Both the position numbers and the translations under genes were made by a program. Below the pieces are notes generated by a model, which made no database searches, had not been told where the DNA came from, and was given only the letters and a program-made list of their open reading frames with translations. DNA of 64,000 nt from CAZPDM01 sp964585305 (lineage in GTDB: Bacteria; Planctomycetota; Uabimicrobiia; Uabimicrobiales; JABWCH01). Below are positions 33,310 to 42,266 of the stretch, piece by piece. Positions within the stretch are counted from its first letter, which is position 1. Each line of letters opens with the position of its first letter. The stretch covers positions 1 to 64,000 of the forward strand of contig CAZPDM010000007.1 of NCBI GenBank assembly GCA_964585305.1, written 5' to 3'.

Positions 33310-35106
33310 TTAGTCGTTTTGAATCAATTCTAATTCTTCCAAAGCACAAGGAAATTCATCTCTATAACGATAGACAACATGAATAGATTCAATAGGAATT
33401 TGTTCTCTCTGAAATTGAAGTTTTGTTACTTGATGAGAAATTTCTGCACCAGCAGAAGTAGCAGCTGGAACAGCTTCATCAATAAGAGGTAAAATTTCTG
33501 GATAAAAATATGCACTGATTAAACCAACTTGAGAAGTAAGCCCTACAGTTTCAGCAATAGAATCTTTTGCTTTTGCAAATGTAAAAAGTGAAGATTCTTT
33601 CATACCAGTTTGAAAGCCTAAAATTTCAAGCTGGCTATTGCCGATTCCTTCTGCATCTACTAATTTCATTCCTTCAATTTTTGTAGATTCTTTGGCGATT
33701 AGACACGTTCGCAGCATCCCTTCTGGGGAATTTACTAAAGCACGATTAGGCGCAGATAGTACCCACTTATTGGCTTTATTAGGATGCACAATAACTGGAA
33801 TATAGGAATCGGATTTTTCACCCTTTCTCATTGTAGATGCTTTATGATAAATAGTATTGACTCCATCAATAGATAAAGTTACTGCAAATAACCGATCTTT
33901 ATCTAAAGGATGATTTTGCAATTTTGGCAGACCATAATTATTTAAACGAATTTTATATCGTTTTCCAAGATAATGGGACTCTAAAAGTAAAAAGCGGACA
34001 TTGTACCAATTTGAACTAGGCGATTTACAACGTTGTAATTCAATTTTCTTCCAAGAACTAGGCTCGCTATCAGGTAATTTTTCATTTATTTTTACCCAAA
34101 ATTCTAAGCCAAAACGAGTAGCTTTAGTATCAGGAATAATATTCGTTAAACGTTTAAGTTCTTGATAGTGAATTGTATCTTCATAACGATAAACTTTATC
34201 TAGATTAGAAAAAATGAGATAGGCTTTTACACTAGTCCAAGTTTTAGGCAAATATCCACTTACATTTCCATCAAATTGCCCTAAAATACCAATTTCTATA
34301 CTATTATCCTGAAGAATTTGCTTTGCTTCTCCAAGTTTTTTTAAACTTATCTTAGTAAAGTCAATTTTTTTTGATTTCAATTTTTCTTGTATTTGAAAAG
34401 GAGTCAAAACAGAAATAGGTAAATTTTCTGGTAAAAATTCCTGCAAATACCGGATTAATTCATTTTGCATGATTAAAGGCAAATTCCCAAAAGTTGCTGG
34501 TGCTTGATTATGTAAATTTCCAAAAGGGAAAACTACTACATTCCACTGATTACTTTTGGGAGCAAAATTTGTTAAATCTTTGGCCATACTTTTTGCTAAA
34601 GTTCTAGCAATTTTGCTTAAACCAGTTAAGTCTACGAATTCGTTTTGTATTTTATTTCGTATTTTTGAACTTAAATCATGATAATCTTTAGCGTCTTCAA
34701 CAACTCCTGTGCATCCGTCCTGTATTTTTGCAGATTTTATTTCAACTAAACGGTAATGGCCAATCCATTTTCCATTATGTTTTTCAATAGCACCTAATAA
34801 GACAAAATCTGCTTGAAGATTCTGACTTATTTTATAAGCTTCTTCCGAGCTAAATATTTTATCTAATGTTAAAGTTCTTTCATCAACAATTGTTTTTAAC
34901 CTTGAACGTTCTATAATTTGAAAATACCTAGATATTTTAAGTTCTGAAGCAAGTAAATCTGCTAAGGATTCTCCTAAGTCCTGTTTAGCTTCTCCACGTG
35001 TTTCAAATTTGGGAATAGCCAATCGTGATTTAGAAAACTCTTCTTGTGCTTCAACGATAGAGCAAAAAATGTAGATAATAAAAAAAATAGCAAATATTGA
35101 ACGCAT
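33310..35106 (-). CDS. Exported CsgG/FlgO-like protein
   Basis: The start at 35106 is chosen because AAGGAG lies 6 bases upstream and the N-terminus is then a signal peptide ('MRSIFAIFFIIYIFCSIVEAQ'). The mature 580 residues open with a CsgG/FlgO/TolB-N-like domain: 'SRLAIPKFETRGEAKQDLGE', 'LADLLASELKISRYFQIIER' and 'NLQADFVLLGAIEKHNGKWI'. A second related segment (from about 190), 'VVVFPFGNL...LPLIMQNELIRYL', suggests duplication. The C-terminal third is predicted beta-rich and of unknown nature. Such domains assemble into periplasmic or outer-membrane oligomers. The function here is unknown. Confidence 0.68.
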   Translation of the reverse strand: MRSIFAIFFIIYIFCSIVEAQEEFSKSRLAIPKFETRGEAKQDLGESLADLLASELKISRYFQIIERSRLKTIVDERTLTLDKIFSSEEAYKISQNLQADFVLLGAIEKHNGKWIGHYRLVEIKSAKIQDGCTGVVEDAKDYHDLSSKIRNKIQNEFVDLTGLSKIARTLAKSMAKDLTNFAPKSNQWNVVVFPFGNLHNQAPATFGNLPLIMQNELIRYLQEFLPENLPISVLTPFQIQEKLKSKKIDFTKISLKKLGEAKQILQDNSIEIGILGQFDGNVSGYLPKTWTSVKAYLIFSNLDKVYRYEDTIHYQELKRLTNIIPDTKATRFGLEFWVKINEKLPDSEPSSWKKIELQRCKSPSSNWYNVRFLLLESHYLGKRYKIRLNNYGLPKLQNHPLDKDRLFAVTLSIDGVNTIYHKASTMRKGEKSDSYIPVIVHPNKANKWVLSAPNRALVNSPEGMLRTCLIAKESTKIEGMKLVDAEGIGNSQLEILGFQTGMKESSLFTFAKAKDSIAETVGLTSQVGLISAYFYPEILPLIDEAVPAATSAGAEISHQVTKLQFQREQIPIESIHVVYRYRDEFPCALEELELIQND

Positions 35107-35146
35107 CGGAGTCTCCTTAAATGGCATCCAAAATACGAATTTGATT

Positions 35147-36451
35147 TTATAGAATAGTTTCTTCTATAAGTTTAGGAGGAGTTACTGGTGCGGAAGAAAT
35201 AATAAATGCTTCTTTAAGTAAATCCCAGGCTTCTTTTTCTTTATTTTCATCGTTATAATGAATACGACAGAGTAAATCTTTTTCAGAAATTTTATCGCCA
35301 ACTTTTACAAAATCCGTAATACCTACAGCAGGATCAATAATATCTTGGACACTTTTACGACCTGCACCTAAAAGCATAGCTGCAATGCCTACTTTCAATG
35401 CGTCAATTTCTTGAATATAGCCACTTTGCGGAGATAAGAAATCTTTTTTCATTTTTGCTTGTGGCAACAAATTATAATTGTCAATGACATCAGGATTTCC
35501 TCCTTGCCATTGAATAATTTCACGGAATTTTGCTAATGCAGCACCAGATTCTAGTTTTTCTTGCAGAATTTTTTTTGCATCTTCAATTGTTGTCGCAACT
35601 TTTCCTAGCACTAACATTTGTGCTGTAAGTTCTATTGTAACATCCATCAAATCCTTTGGCCCTCTTCCTTTAAGGCATTCAATAGATTCGATAATTTCTA
35701 AAGAATTTCCAATCATTTTTCCTAATGGTTGATCCATATTAGTTAATAACGCAACAACCTGGCGATTCATATTTTTGCCAATTGCAACCATATTTTCTGC
35801 TAAAATTTTGGCTTTTTCTAGCGTTTTCATAAACGCACCTTTGCCAAATTTAACATCTAATACAAGAGAGTCAATACCTTCTGCAAGTTTTTTACTCATA
35901 ATACTGCCACAAATTAAAGGTATACTTTCTACTGTAGCAGTAACATCGCGAAGAGCATAAAGTTTTTTATCTGCTGGAACAATATTTGCGGTTTGGCCAA
36001 TCATGGAAACACTTACTTCAGCAAGCATCTTTTTAAATTCATCATTAGATAGATCAATTCTAAAGCCAGGAATAGATTGTAATTTATCTAATGTGCCTCC
36101 AGTATGACCTAATCCACGGCCACTAATCATAGGAACACATATCCCTGATGCAGCTGCCCAAGGTGCTAAGATAATGGAGACCTTGTCCCCTACACCACCT
36201 GTAGAGTGTTTGTCAACTTTAGCTTTTGGAATAAAGTGTAAATCTATAATTTCGCCAGAATGCATCATTGACTCAGTCAGCCAACTAGTTTCTTCTGGAG
36301 TCATGCCATTAAGTAAAATAGCCATCAATAAAGTAGCACTTTGATAATCTTGAAAAGAGCCATTAACAACTCCTTTAACAAAATAATCAATTTCATCTCT
36401 TTTTAAAGATTGTTTATCGCGTTTTTTAGTGATAATTTCTTGGGGAAACAT
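35147..36451 (-). CDS. pdp: Pyrimidine-nucleoside (thymidine) phosphorylase
   Basis: The enzyme phosphorolyses thymidine and other pyrimidine nucleosides to base and (deoxy)ribose-1-phosphate. The 434-residue length is close to Bacillus Pdp (433). Signatures include 'DKHSTGGVGDKVS', 'MISGRGLGHTGGTLDKLQSI', 'KLYALRDVTATVESI' and 'SIMSKKLAEGIDSLVLDVK'. The C-terminal domain with 'VGIAAMLLGAGRK' matches. The choice between DeoA and Pdp specificity cannot be made from sequence alone. It is the first gene of a short minus-strand run that includes the CsgG/FlgO-like gene. Confidence 0.94.
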   Translation of the reverse strand: MFPQEIITKKRDKQSLKRDEIDYFVKGVVNGSFQDYQSATLLMAILLNGMTPEETSWLTESMMHSGEIIDLHFIPKAKVDKHSTGGVGDKVSIILAPWAAASGICVPMISGRGLGHTGGTLDKLQSIPGFRIDLSNDEFKKMLAEVSVSMIGQTANIVPADKKLYALRDVTATVESIPLICGSIMSKKLAEGIDSLVLDVKFGKGAFMKTLEKAKILAENMVAIGKNMNRQVVALLTNMDQPLGKMIGNSLEIIESIECLKGRGPKDLMDVTIELTAQMLVLGKVATTIEDAKKILQEKLESGAALAKFREIIQWQGGNPDVIDNYNLLPQAKMKKDFLSPQSGYIQEIDALKVGIAAMLLGAGRKSVQDIIDPAVGITDFVKVGDKISEKDLLCRIHYNDENKEKEAWDLLKEAFIISSAPVTPPKLIEETIL

Positions 36452-36578
36452 AATTATTTCCTTATTTAAAATGTAAATAATAAAATCAACTTTCCAAAAG
36501 TTGATAATGAGATATATATTCTAACAAAAATAAAAAAAGAAATCCAGTATTAGAAAATTTTTGTGCCAAATAACATAC

Positions 36579-36607
36579 TTGCCAAAAATAAATATACTTG
36601 TTACAAT
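36579..36607 (+). promoter_or_regulatory. Promoter for the DUF805-toroid gene
   Basis: TTGCCA and TACAAT lie 17 bases apart, 27 bases before the ATG at 36634. Confidence 0.65.
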
Positions 36608-36633
36608 AGAGAAAATTTTTAAGGAGGCAAAAT

Positions 36634-38721
36634 ATGCATTGGTACTTTTTAGTCCTAAAAAAATATGGAAGTTGCCAAGGACGAGCAAGCAGAGCAGAAT
36701 ATTGGATATTTGGTTTACTTCACAGTATTTTTATAATATTATCTTATTTCCTTGTTTTTATCTGCTTTTTAGCTCATCCTAAATTTGGCTTTCTAACTCT
36801 TATTTTATGGGGAATTTTTGTCGTAGCTACAATTCCACCGTGTATTGCTGTAAGTATTCGCAGATTGCATGATACTAATAAAAGTGGCTGGTATTTTTTA
36901 GTTAATTTTGTTCCTATTATTGGAAGTCTTATATTTCTCTTCTTTATGCTCCAAAAAGGAGATTTTCAACGTAATGATTATAATCTTGATGATGAATTTG
37001 AAGATGAGGAAGAAATAGAAGATATACCACACAGTCGTAAATCCCGTTCTTCTAGATCTTCGAGAACAGGAACTAAATTTGCGGCTAAACAAGATGATGA
37101 AGAACAAACATCAACAATAGCAATAGGTGGCAAAGTTTCTTCTTATAAAAATCGGAGTAGTGCTGAGAATGATCTGGACGATATGGATGACGACTATATG
37201 CCTCCAGAGCCTAAAAAAATGCCTATTCCTACTTCAGTGCTTTGGTTTGCTGCATCTGTTTTTGCACACGTTTTTCTCCTTGTTATAGCTTTTTTATTTG
37301 GAGGAAATCCTCCTCCTCAAAAAGAAGTTAAAATATCTTTAAATACAAAAATTCATCGAGAAGTTCGAGAAGAAATTAAACCTGAGCCTAAACCAGATAT
37401 TTTTAAAACAGAAAAAGTTGTAGAAACTACAGATGCAGACCAAGAACAAATTGAAGACCCTGTTATAAAAGAAGATACTAAAGTAGCAGATCATAATGAA
37501 ACTGCGAATGAAGAAGATTTTCATGCTTCTAAGGGAACTGCCGAAGGAATGTCTGATAATCCTTTGGAAGGAAAAGCTATCCAAAGGGAACGTTATGAGT
37601 CAGAACTTGGCGTTGGCGGTGGTGCAGGCGGAATGTTTGGAGATCGCTTTGGAGGAAGAGAAAATTTATCCAAACGCGGTGGCAGCCAACAAACAGAAAG
37701 CGCAGTTCAATTAGGATTGCAATGGCTCAAACGTCATCAAAATCCGAATGGCAGCTGGAGCGCAAACAATTTTACAGCTTGTTGCGGAAAAGATTCTGCT
37801 CTTCCAGGTTTATGCAGTGGGACAGGACATCCAGCATTTGATCCTGGTCTAACTGGATTAGCTTTACTTTGTTTTTTGGGAGCAGGAAATAGTACAAATC
37901 TTGGAGAATTTAAAGATCAAGTAAAAAATGGCGTTCGGTATTTAATGAGCATCCAAGAAGAGGAAGGATGTTTTGGTCCACGTGCGGGGCATTATATGTA
38001 TAATCATGCGATTGCAACTTTAGCAATTGCAGAAGCCTATACATTATCCAATTATAACCCCATGTTAAAAAATAGTGCGCAAAAAGGAGTAGATTTTCTT
38101 GTTGCGGCACAAAATCCTAACCAGGCATGGAGATATACTTACCGATGTGGAGATAATGATACTTCTGTTAGCGGTTGGTGTATCATGGCATTAAAATCTG
38201 CTAAAGTTGGAGGTTTATTTGTTCCAGACACAGCTTTTCAATCAGCAAAAAACTATCTGAATGAAATGACCGATGATTACTATTATACAGGTTATACACA
38301 AAAAGGAAAACAATTTGTTAATATCGCAGAATGTATGACTGCTGTAGCTATGACTGCGAGAGTTTTTATGGGTGCAGAAGCTCAAGATGCTAATCTAATT
38401 GGAGGAGCAGGTCTTTTACAAACGAGTCTTCCTGCTTGGGATGCAAAAGCTGGAGCTGTACGCGAAGGCCAAAATATGATTGATTTTTATTATTGGTATT
38501 ACGGAACCCTTGCTATGTTCCAAATGGGAGGAAACTTCTGGACAACTTGGAATGAAAAGATGAAAGATGTTTTAGTGGCTAACCAATGTCGCGAAGGATG
38601 CAGTAAAGGCTCCTGGCCAACAGAAGACCGTTGGAGTACAGAGGGAGGAAGAGTATACACCACAGCAATCAACGTACTATCACTTGAAATTTATTATCGT
38701 TATGCAAAAGTTTTCAAGTAA
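36634..38721 (+). CDS. Membrane fusion protein: DUF805 domain + toroid (squalene-cyclase-like) domain
   Basis: The 695-residue protein starts with a DUF805 membrane domain of about 120 residues: 'GRASRAEYWIFGLLHS', 'RRLHDTNKSGWYFLVNFVPIIG', with several hydrophobic spans. A charged linker with Ser/Arg and acidic stretches follows, then one more membrane span near residue 195 ('VLWFAASVFAHVFLLVIAFLF') and a Glu/Lys-rich stretch. From about 345 to the end there is an alpha-alpha toroid with 'GLQWLKRHQNPNGSWS', 'LTGLALLCFLGAG', 'HAIATLAIAEAY' and 'IDFYYWYYGTLAMFQMGG'. This type is common in Planctomycetota. A cysteine-rich insert ('ACCGKDSALPGLC') is notable. A strong AAGGAGG site lies 9 bases before the ATG. 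No catalytic DxDD was seen. It may be a ligand-binding surface protein, by inference. Confidence 0.78.
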   Translation: MHWYFLVLKKYGSCQGRASRAEYWIFGLLHSIFIILSYFLVFICFLAHPKFGFLTLILWGIFVVATIPPCIAVSIRRLHDTNKSGWYFLVNFVPIIGSLIFLFFMLQKGDFQRNDYNLDDEFEDEEEIEDIPHSRKSRSSRSSRTGTKFAAKQDDEEQTSTIAIGGKVSSYKNRSSAENDLDDMDDDYMPPEPKKMPIPTSVLWFAASVFAHVFLLVIAFLFGGNPPPQKEVKISLNTKIHREVREEIKPEPKPDIFKTEKVVETTDADQEQIEDPVIKEDTKVADHNETANEEDFHASKGTAEGMSDNPLEGKAIQRERYESELGVGGGAGGMFGDRFGGRENLSKRGGSQQTESAVQLGLQWLKRHQNPNGSWSANNFTACCGKDSALPGLCSGTGHPAFDPGLTGLALLCFLGAGNSTNLGEFKDQVKNGVRYLMSIQEEEGCFGPRAGHYMYNHAIATLAIAEAYTLSNYNPMLKNSAQKGVDFLVAAQNPNQAWRYTYRCGDNDTSVSGWCIMALKSAKVGGLFVPDTAFQSAKNYLNEMTDDYYYTGYTQKGKQFVNIAECMTAVAMTARVFMGAEAQDANLIGGAGLLQTSLPAWDAKAGAVREGQNMIDFYYWYYGTLAMFQMGGNFWTTWNEKMKDVLVANQCREGCSKGSWPTEDRWSTEGGRVYTTAINVLSLEIYYRYAKVFK

Positions 38722-38725
38722 AAAG

Positions 38726-38954
38726 GACATATTCTCCGCCATAAATAAATGGCTGGAGTTTCTCAAGGTGGGAAAAAATTGGTTCTTTAAATTTTAATAA
38801 TGATGAACCAATTTTTTCCATGAAAAATTTTTGAAGCCCTACGGGCTTATTATTAGGAGTGCTTTCAGCGCCACCCTAAAGGGTTAGCGATTTCTCGCAC
38901 TTTTTTTAAGAGTGCTTTCATCGCCATTCTAAAGGGTTAGCGATTTCTCGCACT
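38726..38954. repeat. Dispersed structured repeat, copy B with a duplicated terminal hairpin
   Basis: It is near-identical to copy A over about 185 bases, including the 15-bp inverted repeat (38771-38785 / 38805-38819) and the AAGCCC/GGGCTT hairpin. The last hairpin occurs twice in tandem (38858-38901 and 38911-38954), with small base changes. It lies between two plus-strand genes. Confidence 0.85.
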
Positions 38955-39001
38955 TTTTTTAACAATCACTTACAAAAAAGTAGATAGCAGGAATAAGATA
39001 T

Positions 39002-40843
39002 ATGACTACATCTTCTCATACTCCAAAATCTTGGGGAAAATTAAAAAAATTTTTTGTAGGATTAGGGATTTCCTTACTTATTCTTTTTTTGTTATTTTGT
39101 ATTTTTATTGCGAATCCTTTTGAAAGCGATTATCCTGACTCTTTATTTTCTTTAGTTAGTGAAGATTGGGATTTTGCTATAAATATTCCCAATCCTAAAA
39201 CTTTGCCACAACATTTTCAATCTCTTCCCAAATGGAGCAAAGTTTTTACAAATCCTAGTTGGCCTCAACTCATACAAACACAAACTTTTAAAGATATTCA
39301 AACCGCAATATTAGATGCGGAAAAACAACGACGAAAGTTTGAAAAAGATTCAGGAATTACATTAGAAACAGTGTTGGAGCATACTTTAGAAAAAGAAATT
39401 TTATTTGCGGGTAAAGCTAAATTTTACAATGTAGAGAGATTGGAAAGATTCAATCCAGAAAAAAATGTAGATGTACTATTTGCCACTCGTATATCTTTTT
39501 TAATTCGTGTTCTCTATGGCATTATAGATTGTTTGCCTAGTTCATTGCAAAATAAAGTTGGAATATACTCAACACCAGAAGGGTTCTTAGAAATAAGAGA
39601 TCGACATCAAAGTAGTTTTATATGGAGAAAACAAGATGTATTCTTCTTTACAAATCAAAAAAGAGTTTTAACAAATGTTGAAAAAATTATTTCTGGCACA
39701 ATCTCTAAAAATCTTACTTCTAATTATCCTTCTCTAAGTAGTAAAACCTCTAAACCTAAAGTTGATATTGTAGGAATTGTTTCTGCAAAATCTATTGTTC
39801 AATCTATCAAAGATGAAAAACTTACAGAAAATGCTATCAAGAATAATATTCCTATAAATAATATTCCTTTAGAAAATGTTATTTTTAGCATTAAAATGGA
39901 GCCTCAAAAATTTAACATTCAATTTGATATTACTTGTACTTCAGAATTTGCTAACGAAACACAAGAGTATCTTTCAGCAACAAAGCAACCTAAATTATGG
40001 CCCGAAAATTTAGTTGGATATACTAGTACAAGTATTTCTTGGCAAAAAGCTTGGCAGTCTCTCAAAAAGAGCATTTCTCCTCAATTTCGCCCAAATTTTG
40101 ATAAGTGTATGCTTGAACTCAATCGCTATTATCAAACTACAGATTTTGCTGAGGAATGGCTAAAGAAAAATCTTGAAACAGAAGTATTACTTACTATTGG
40201 AAAAACAAACTTTGCAAAAGAAAAAGTAACTCCGTATGACCTTTATCCCAATATTAACATTATTATTCCTATAGTACATAAAGATAAAGTATTGTCAGAA
40301 CTCTCTGAATTTTTGATTAAACTTACGCCGATAATTTTAGGCAAAGAAGCTGTTGAAAATGGAATGAGTTTGTTTACCCAAGAAAAATATGCAAGAAAAG
40401 ATTATTTACGCATTAAATGGCCAGATAATACTGGTGGAGCAATTCGTCCCATTATTGGAGTTGTTTCTGATTACTTGGTTATTTCAACTCACGAAGGGTT
40501 TTTTAAAGATTGGTTGGATGCCATAGATTTTATTGAACCCGCTAAATCAAACCCTTTTCCTTTGGTGACTCCAAGATCTACCCATCAGCTGTCTATAACA
40601 AACCTATTCCCAATAGGTCTTTATGTTGATGGAAATAATTTGGGAGAAGTTGTTAAGCAAAACAGCAAAATTATCTCTCATCTCTTATCAGAAAAAGGAA
40701 TTGATTTTGAAAAACAACGAAAAAGAATTGAACGCATAATGCTAGAATACGTACTTTTTCTTCAAGTATTTTCCCCTACCTTGTTAATTTTTTCAGAACA
40801 ACAAGAAAATACTATCCAAATAAATTTATCTTTAGATTTATAA
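39002..40843 (+). CDS. Membrane-anchored protein of unknown function
   Basis: The 613-residue protein has one N-terminal membrane span (about 14-36, 'FFVGLGISLLILFLLFCIFIA') and a large remaining part that is probably outside the membrane. It contains 'WPENLVGYTSTSISWQKAW' and 'NIIIPIVHKDKVLSELSEFLIKLTP', but I recognise no family. An AGGA site lies 10 bases before the ATG. The gene is 18 bases from the methyltransferase gene. The composition suggests a beta-rich extracytoplasmic domain. The function is unknown. Confidence 0.55.
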   Translation: MTTSSHTPKSWGKLKKFFVGLGISLLILFLLFCIFIANPFESDYPDSLFSLVSEDWDFAINIPNPKTLPQHFQSLPKWSKVFTNPSWPQLIQTQTFKDIQTAILDAEKQRRKFEKDSGITLETVLEHTLEKEILFAGKAKFYNVERLERFNPEKNVDVLFATRISFLIRVLYGIIDCLPSSLQNKVGIYSTPEGFLEIRDRHQSSFIWRKQDVFFFTNQKRVLTNVEKIISGTISKNLTSNYPSLSSKTSKPKVDIVGIVSAKSIVQSIKDEKLTENAIKNNIPINNIPLENVIFSIKMEPQKFNIQFDITCTSEFANETQEYLSATKQPKLWPENLVGYTSTSISWQKAWQSLKKSISPQFRPNFDKCMLELNRYYQTTDFAEEWLKKNLETEVLLTIGKTNFAKEKVTPYDLYPNINIIIPIVHKDKVLSELSEFLIKLTPIILGKEAVENGMSLFTQEKYARKDYLRIKWPDNTGGAIRPIIGVVSDYLVISTHEGFFKDWLDAIDFIEPAKSNPFPLVTPRSTHQLSITNLFPIGLYVDGNNLGEVVKQNSKIISHLLSEKGIDFEKQRKRIERIMLEYVLFLQVFSPTLLIFSEQQENTIQINLSLDL

Positions 40844-40861
40844 AAAATTAAGGATTGCATC

Positions 40862-41497
40862 ATGTCTCTTTATACTGAATATATTGCTTTTCCTACACGA
40901 AAAGACCGTACTAATTTTGTAGCAAAGAAATTTTCAAAATATCTTGAGATCTCTATTTTAGATGTAGGATGTTATGAAGCTCCTCTTAGAACTCTTGTTC
41001 ATCCTATATCATACACTGGTGTAGATATGGATGGGAATCCTGATATAAAAATAAATTTGGAAAAAATCGATCGGTTACCATTTGAGGATAGTTCTTTCCA
41101 ATGTGTAATTTGCATTGATGTTTTAGAACACCTTGATAATCTGCATTCTATTTTTTCCGAATTAGTCAGGGTTACAAAAAAAAATCTGATCGTCTCTCTT
41201 CCGAATTGTTGGCGTGATGCAAGATGCCCCATAGAGAAAGGAAAAGGACATTTTAGGCATTATGGATTGCCTGCCGAAAAACCAAATGATAGACATAAAT
41301 GGTTTTTCTCTATTACAGAAGCAAAATCTTTTGTTGAAGCAAAAGCAAGAGAGTTCAATATTAAAATAGAAGAAATGTTCTTAACAGAAAAACCAAAAAA
41401 TATCTTAATCAGAATGTTTAGAAAACTTATTTATCCTAAAGATAGGTATTACAATAGGTATTCTCAAACTCTTTGGATCGTTTTTCAAAAGCAATAA
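40862..41497 (+). CDS. Class I SAM-dependent methyltransferase
   Basis: The 211-residue protein shows the methyltransferase fold: motif I 'ILDVGCYEAPLRTLV', acidic 'GVDMDGNPD', 'LPFEDSSFQCVICIDVLEHL' (motifs II-III) and 'LVRVTKKNLIVSLPN'. The substrate is not readable; it is of the Methyltransf_11 type and is often linked to small molecules or glycans. AAGGA is upstream of the ATG. It lies 18 bases after the membrane protein gene and is probably co-transcribed with it. Confidence 0.82.
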   Translation: MSLYTEYIAFPTRKDRTNFVAKKFSKYLEISILDVGCYEAPLRTLVHPISYTGVDMDGNPDIKINLEKIDRLPFEDSSFQCVICIDVLEHLDNLHSIFSELVRVTKKNLIVSLPNCWRDARCPIEKGKGHFRHYGLPAEKPNDRHKWFFSITEAKSFVEAKAREFNIKIEEMFLTEKPKNILIRMFRKLIYPKDRYYNRYSQTLWIVFQKQ

Positions 41498-41506
41498 TAG
41501 ATTTTC

Positions 41507-41538
41507 TAAACTGGCTTTTTACATAAAAAGCCAGTTTA
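41507..41538. terminator. Bidirectional terminator
   Basis: A 15-bp perfect stem (TAAACTGGCTTTTTA / TAAAAAGCCAGTTTA) with a 2-base loop lies between the methyltransferase gene (+) and the lipoprotein gene (-). Confidence 0.8.
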
Positions 41539-41558
41539 TTGCTCCCTTTTAAATTTTT

Positions 41559-42266
41559 TTAAAATTGGGGAGGATGCAAAGAAGTATTTTGGATCATGAG
41601 TTGTTGATAAGCCATAGCTATATTATGGCATAGTTTTTTTCGATATTCTAGCCAACTTTGTGAAGGAAGTTCATTTAACGCAGACACTAATTCCGTGTAT
41701 GATGCATGGGGTTCAACATTTTGCCATTTTTGACGCAATTCTGCTATAATTACTCCTGCATGTAAAAAATCTTGTTCAGCTTGTTCTAATTGATACCATG
41801 ATTTTTGAAATTCAGGAATTTGTGTCTGTGGTAATTCCCAACCTTGAAATTGAGAACTTTTTATTGCTGATAAGACAGGAATAGATGATTTTGTTATTTC
41901 CTCATCAATTGGTGTATGAAAATGAAATGGGGAATTTTTATCTAATTCTATTTCATTTTTTAAATCATCTGCTGATTCAACTTCTGCATTTATTGGAATG
42001 CGTGTTGATAAAAGTGTTTGCAATTGTATAATGCTATGTTGCAAAGAAATATCTGCAGGTTGCCAATGTTGATGTGCAAGTTGAATAGTTTCTTTCCATG
42101 TTAAGAAAGAATTATCAGGAAAAGAAATCGTTGAATGTTTAATATTAGACAATTCAAGATATGGCAACTCCAAAACTTGATTTTGGGATTGGCAACTTAA
42201 AAAAATAGTCATGGCTATAAAAAATAAAAGAAAAACTATTTTATAAAAATAAAAAAGTTTACTCAT
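41559..42266 (-). CDS. Lipoprotein of unknown function coupled to the SpoIID-like gene
   Basis: The 235-residue protein has a signal sequence with a lipobox-like 'IFLSC' (Cys near residue 25). The mature part is mainly helical, with 'TWKETIQLAHQHWQPADISLQHSIIQLQTLLST' split over long helices and a C-terminal 'MAYQQLMIQNTS'. No family was recognised. It overlaps the upstream SpoIID-like gene by 4 bases (ATGA), so translation is coupled and a joint role in the envelope is likely. A periplasmic location is inferred. Confidence 0.6.
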   Translation of the reverse strand: MSKLFYFYKIVFLLFFIAMTIFLSCQSQNQVLELPYLELSNIKHSTISFPDNSFLTWKETIQLAHQHWQPADISLQHSIIQLQTLLSTRIPINAEVESADDLKNEIELDKNSPFHFHTPIDEEITKSSIPVLSAIKSSQFQGWELPQTQIPEFQKSWYQLEQAEQDFLHAGVIIAELRQKWQNVEPHASYTELVSALNELPSQSWLEYRKKLCHNIAMAYQQLMIQNTSLHPPQF

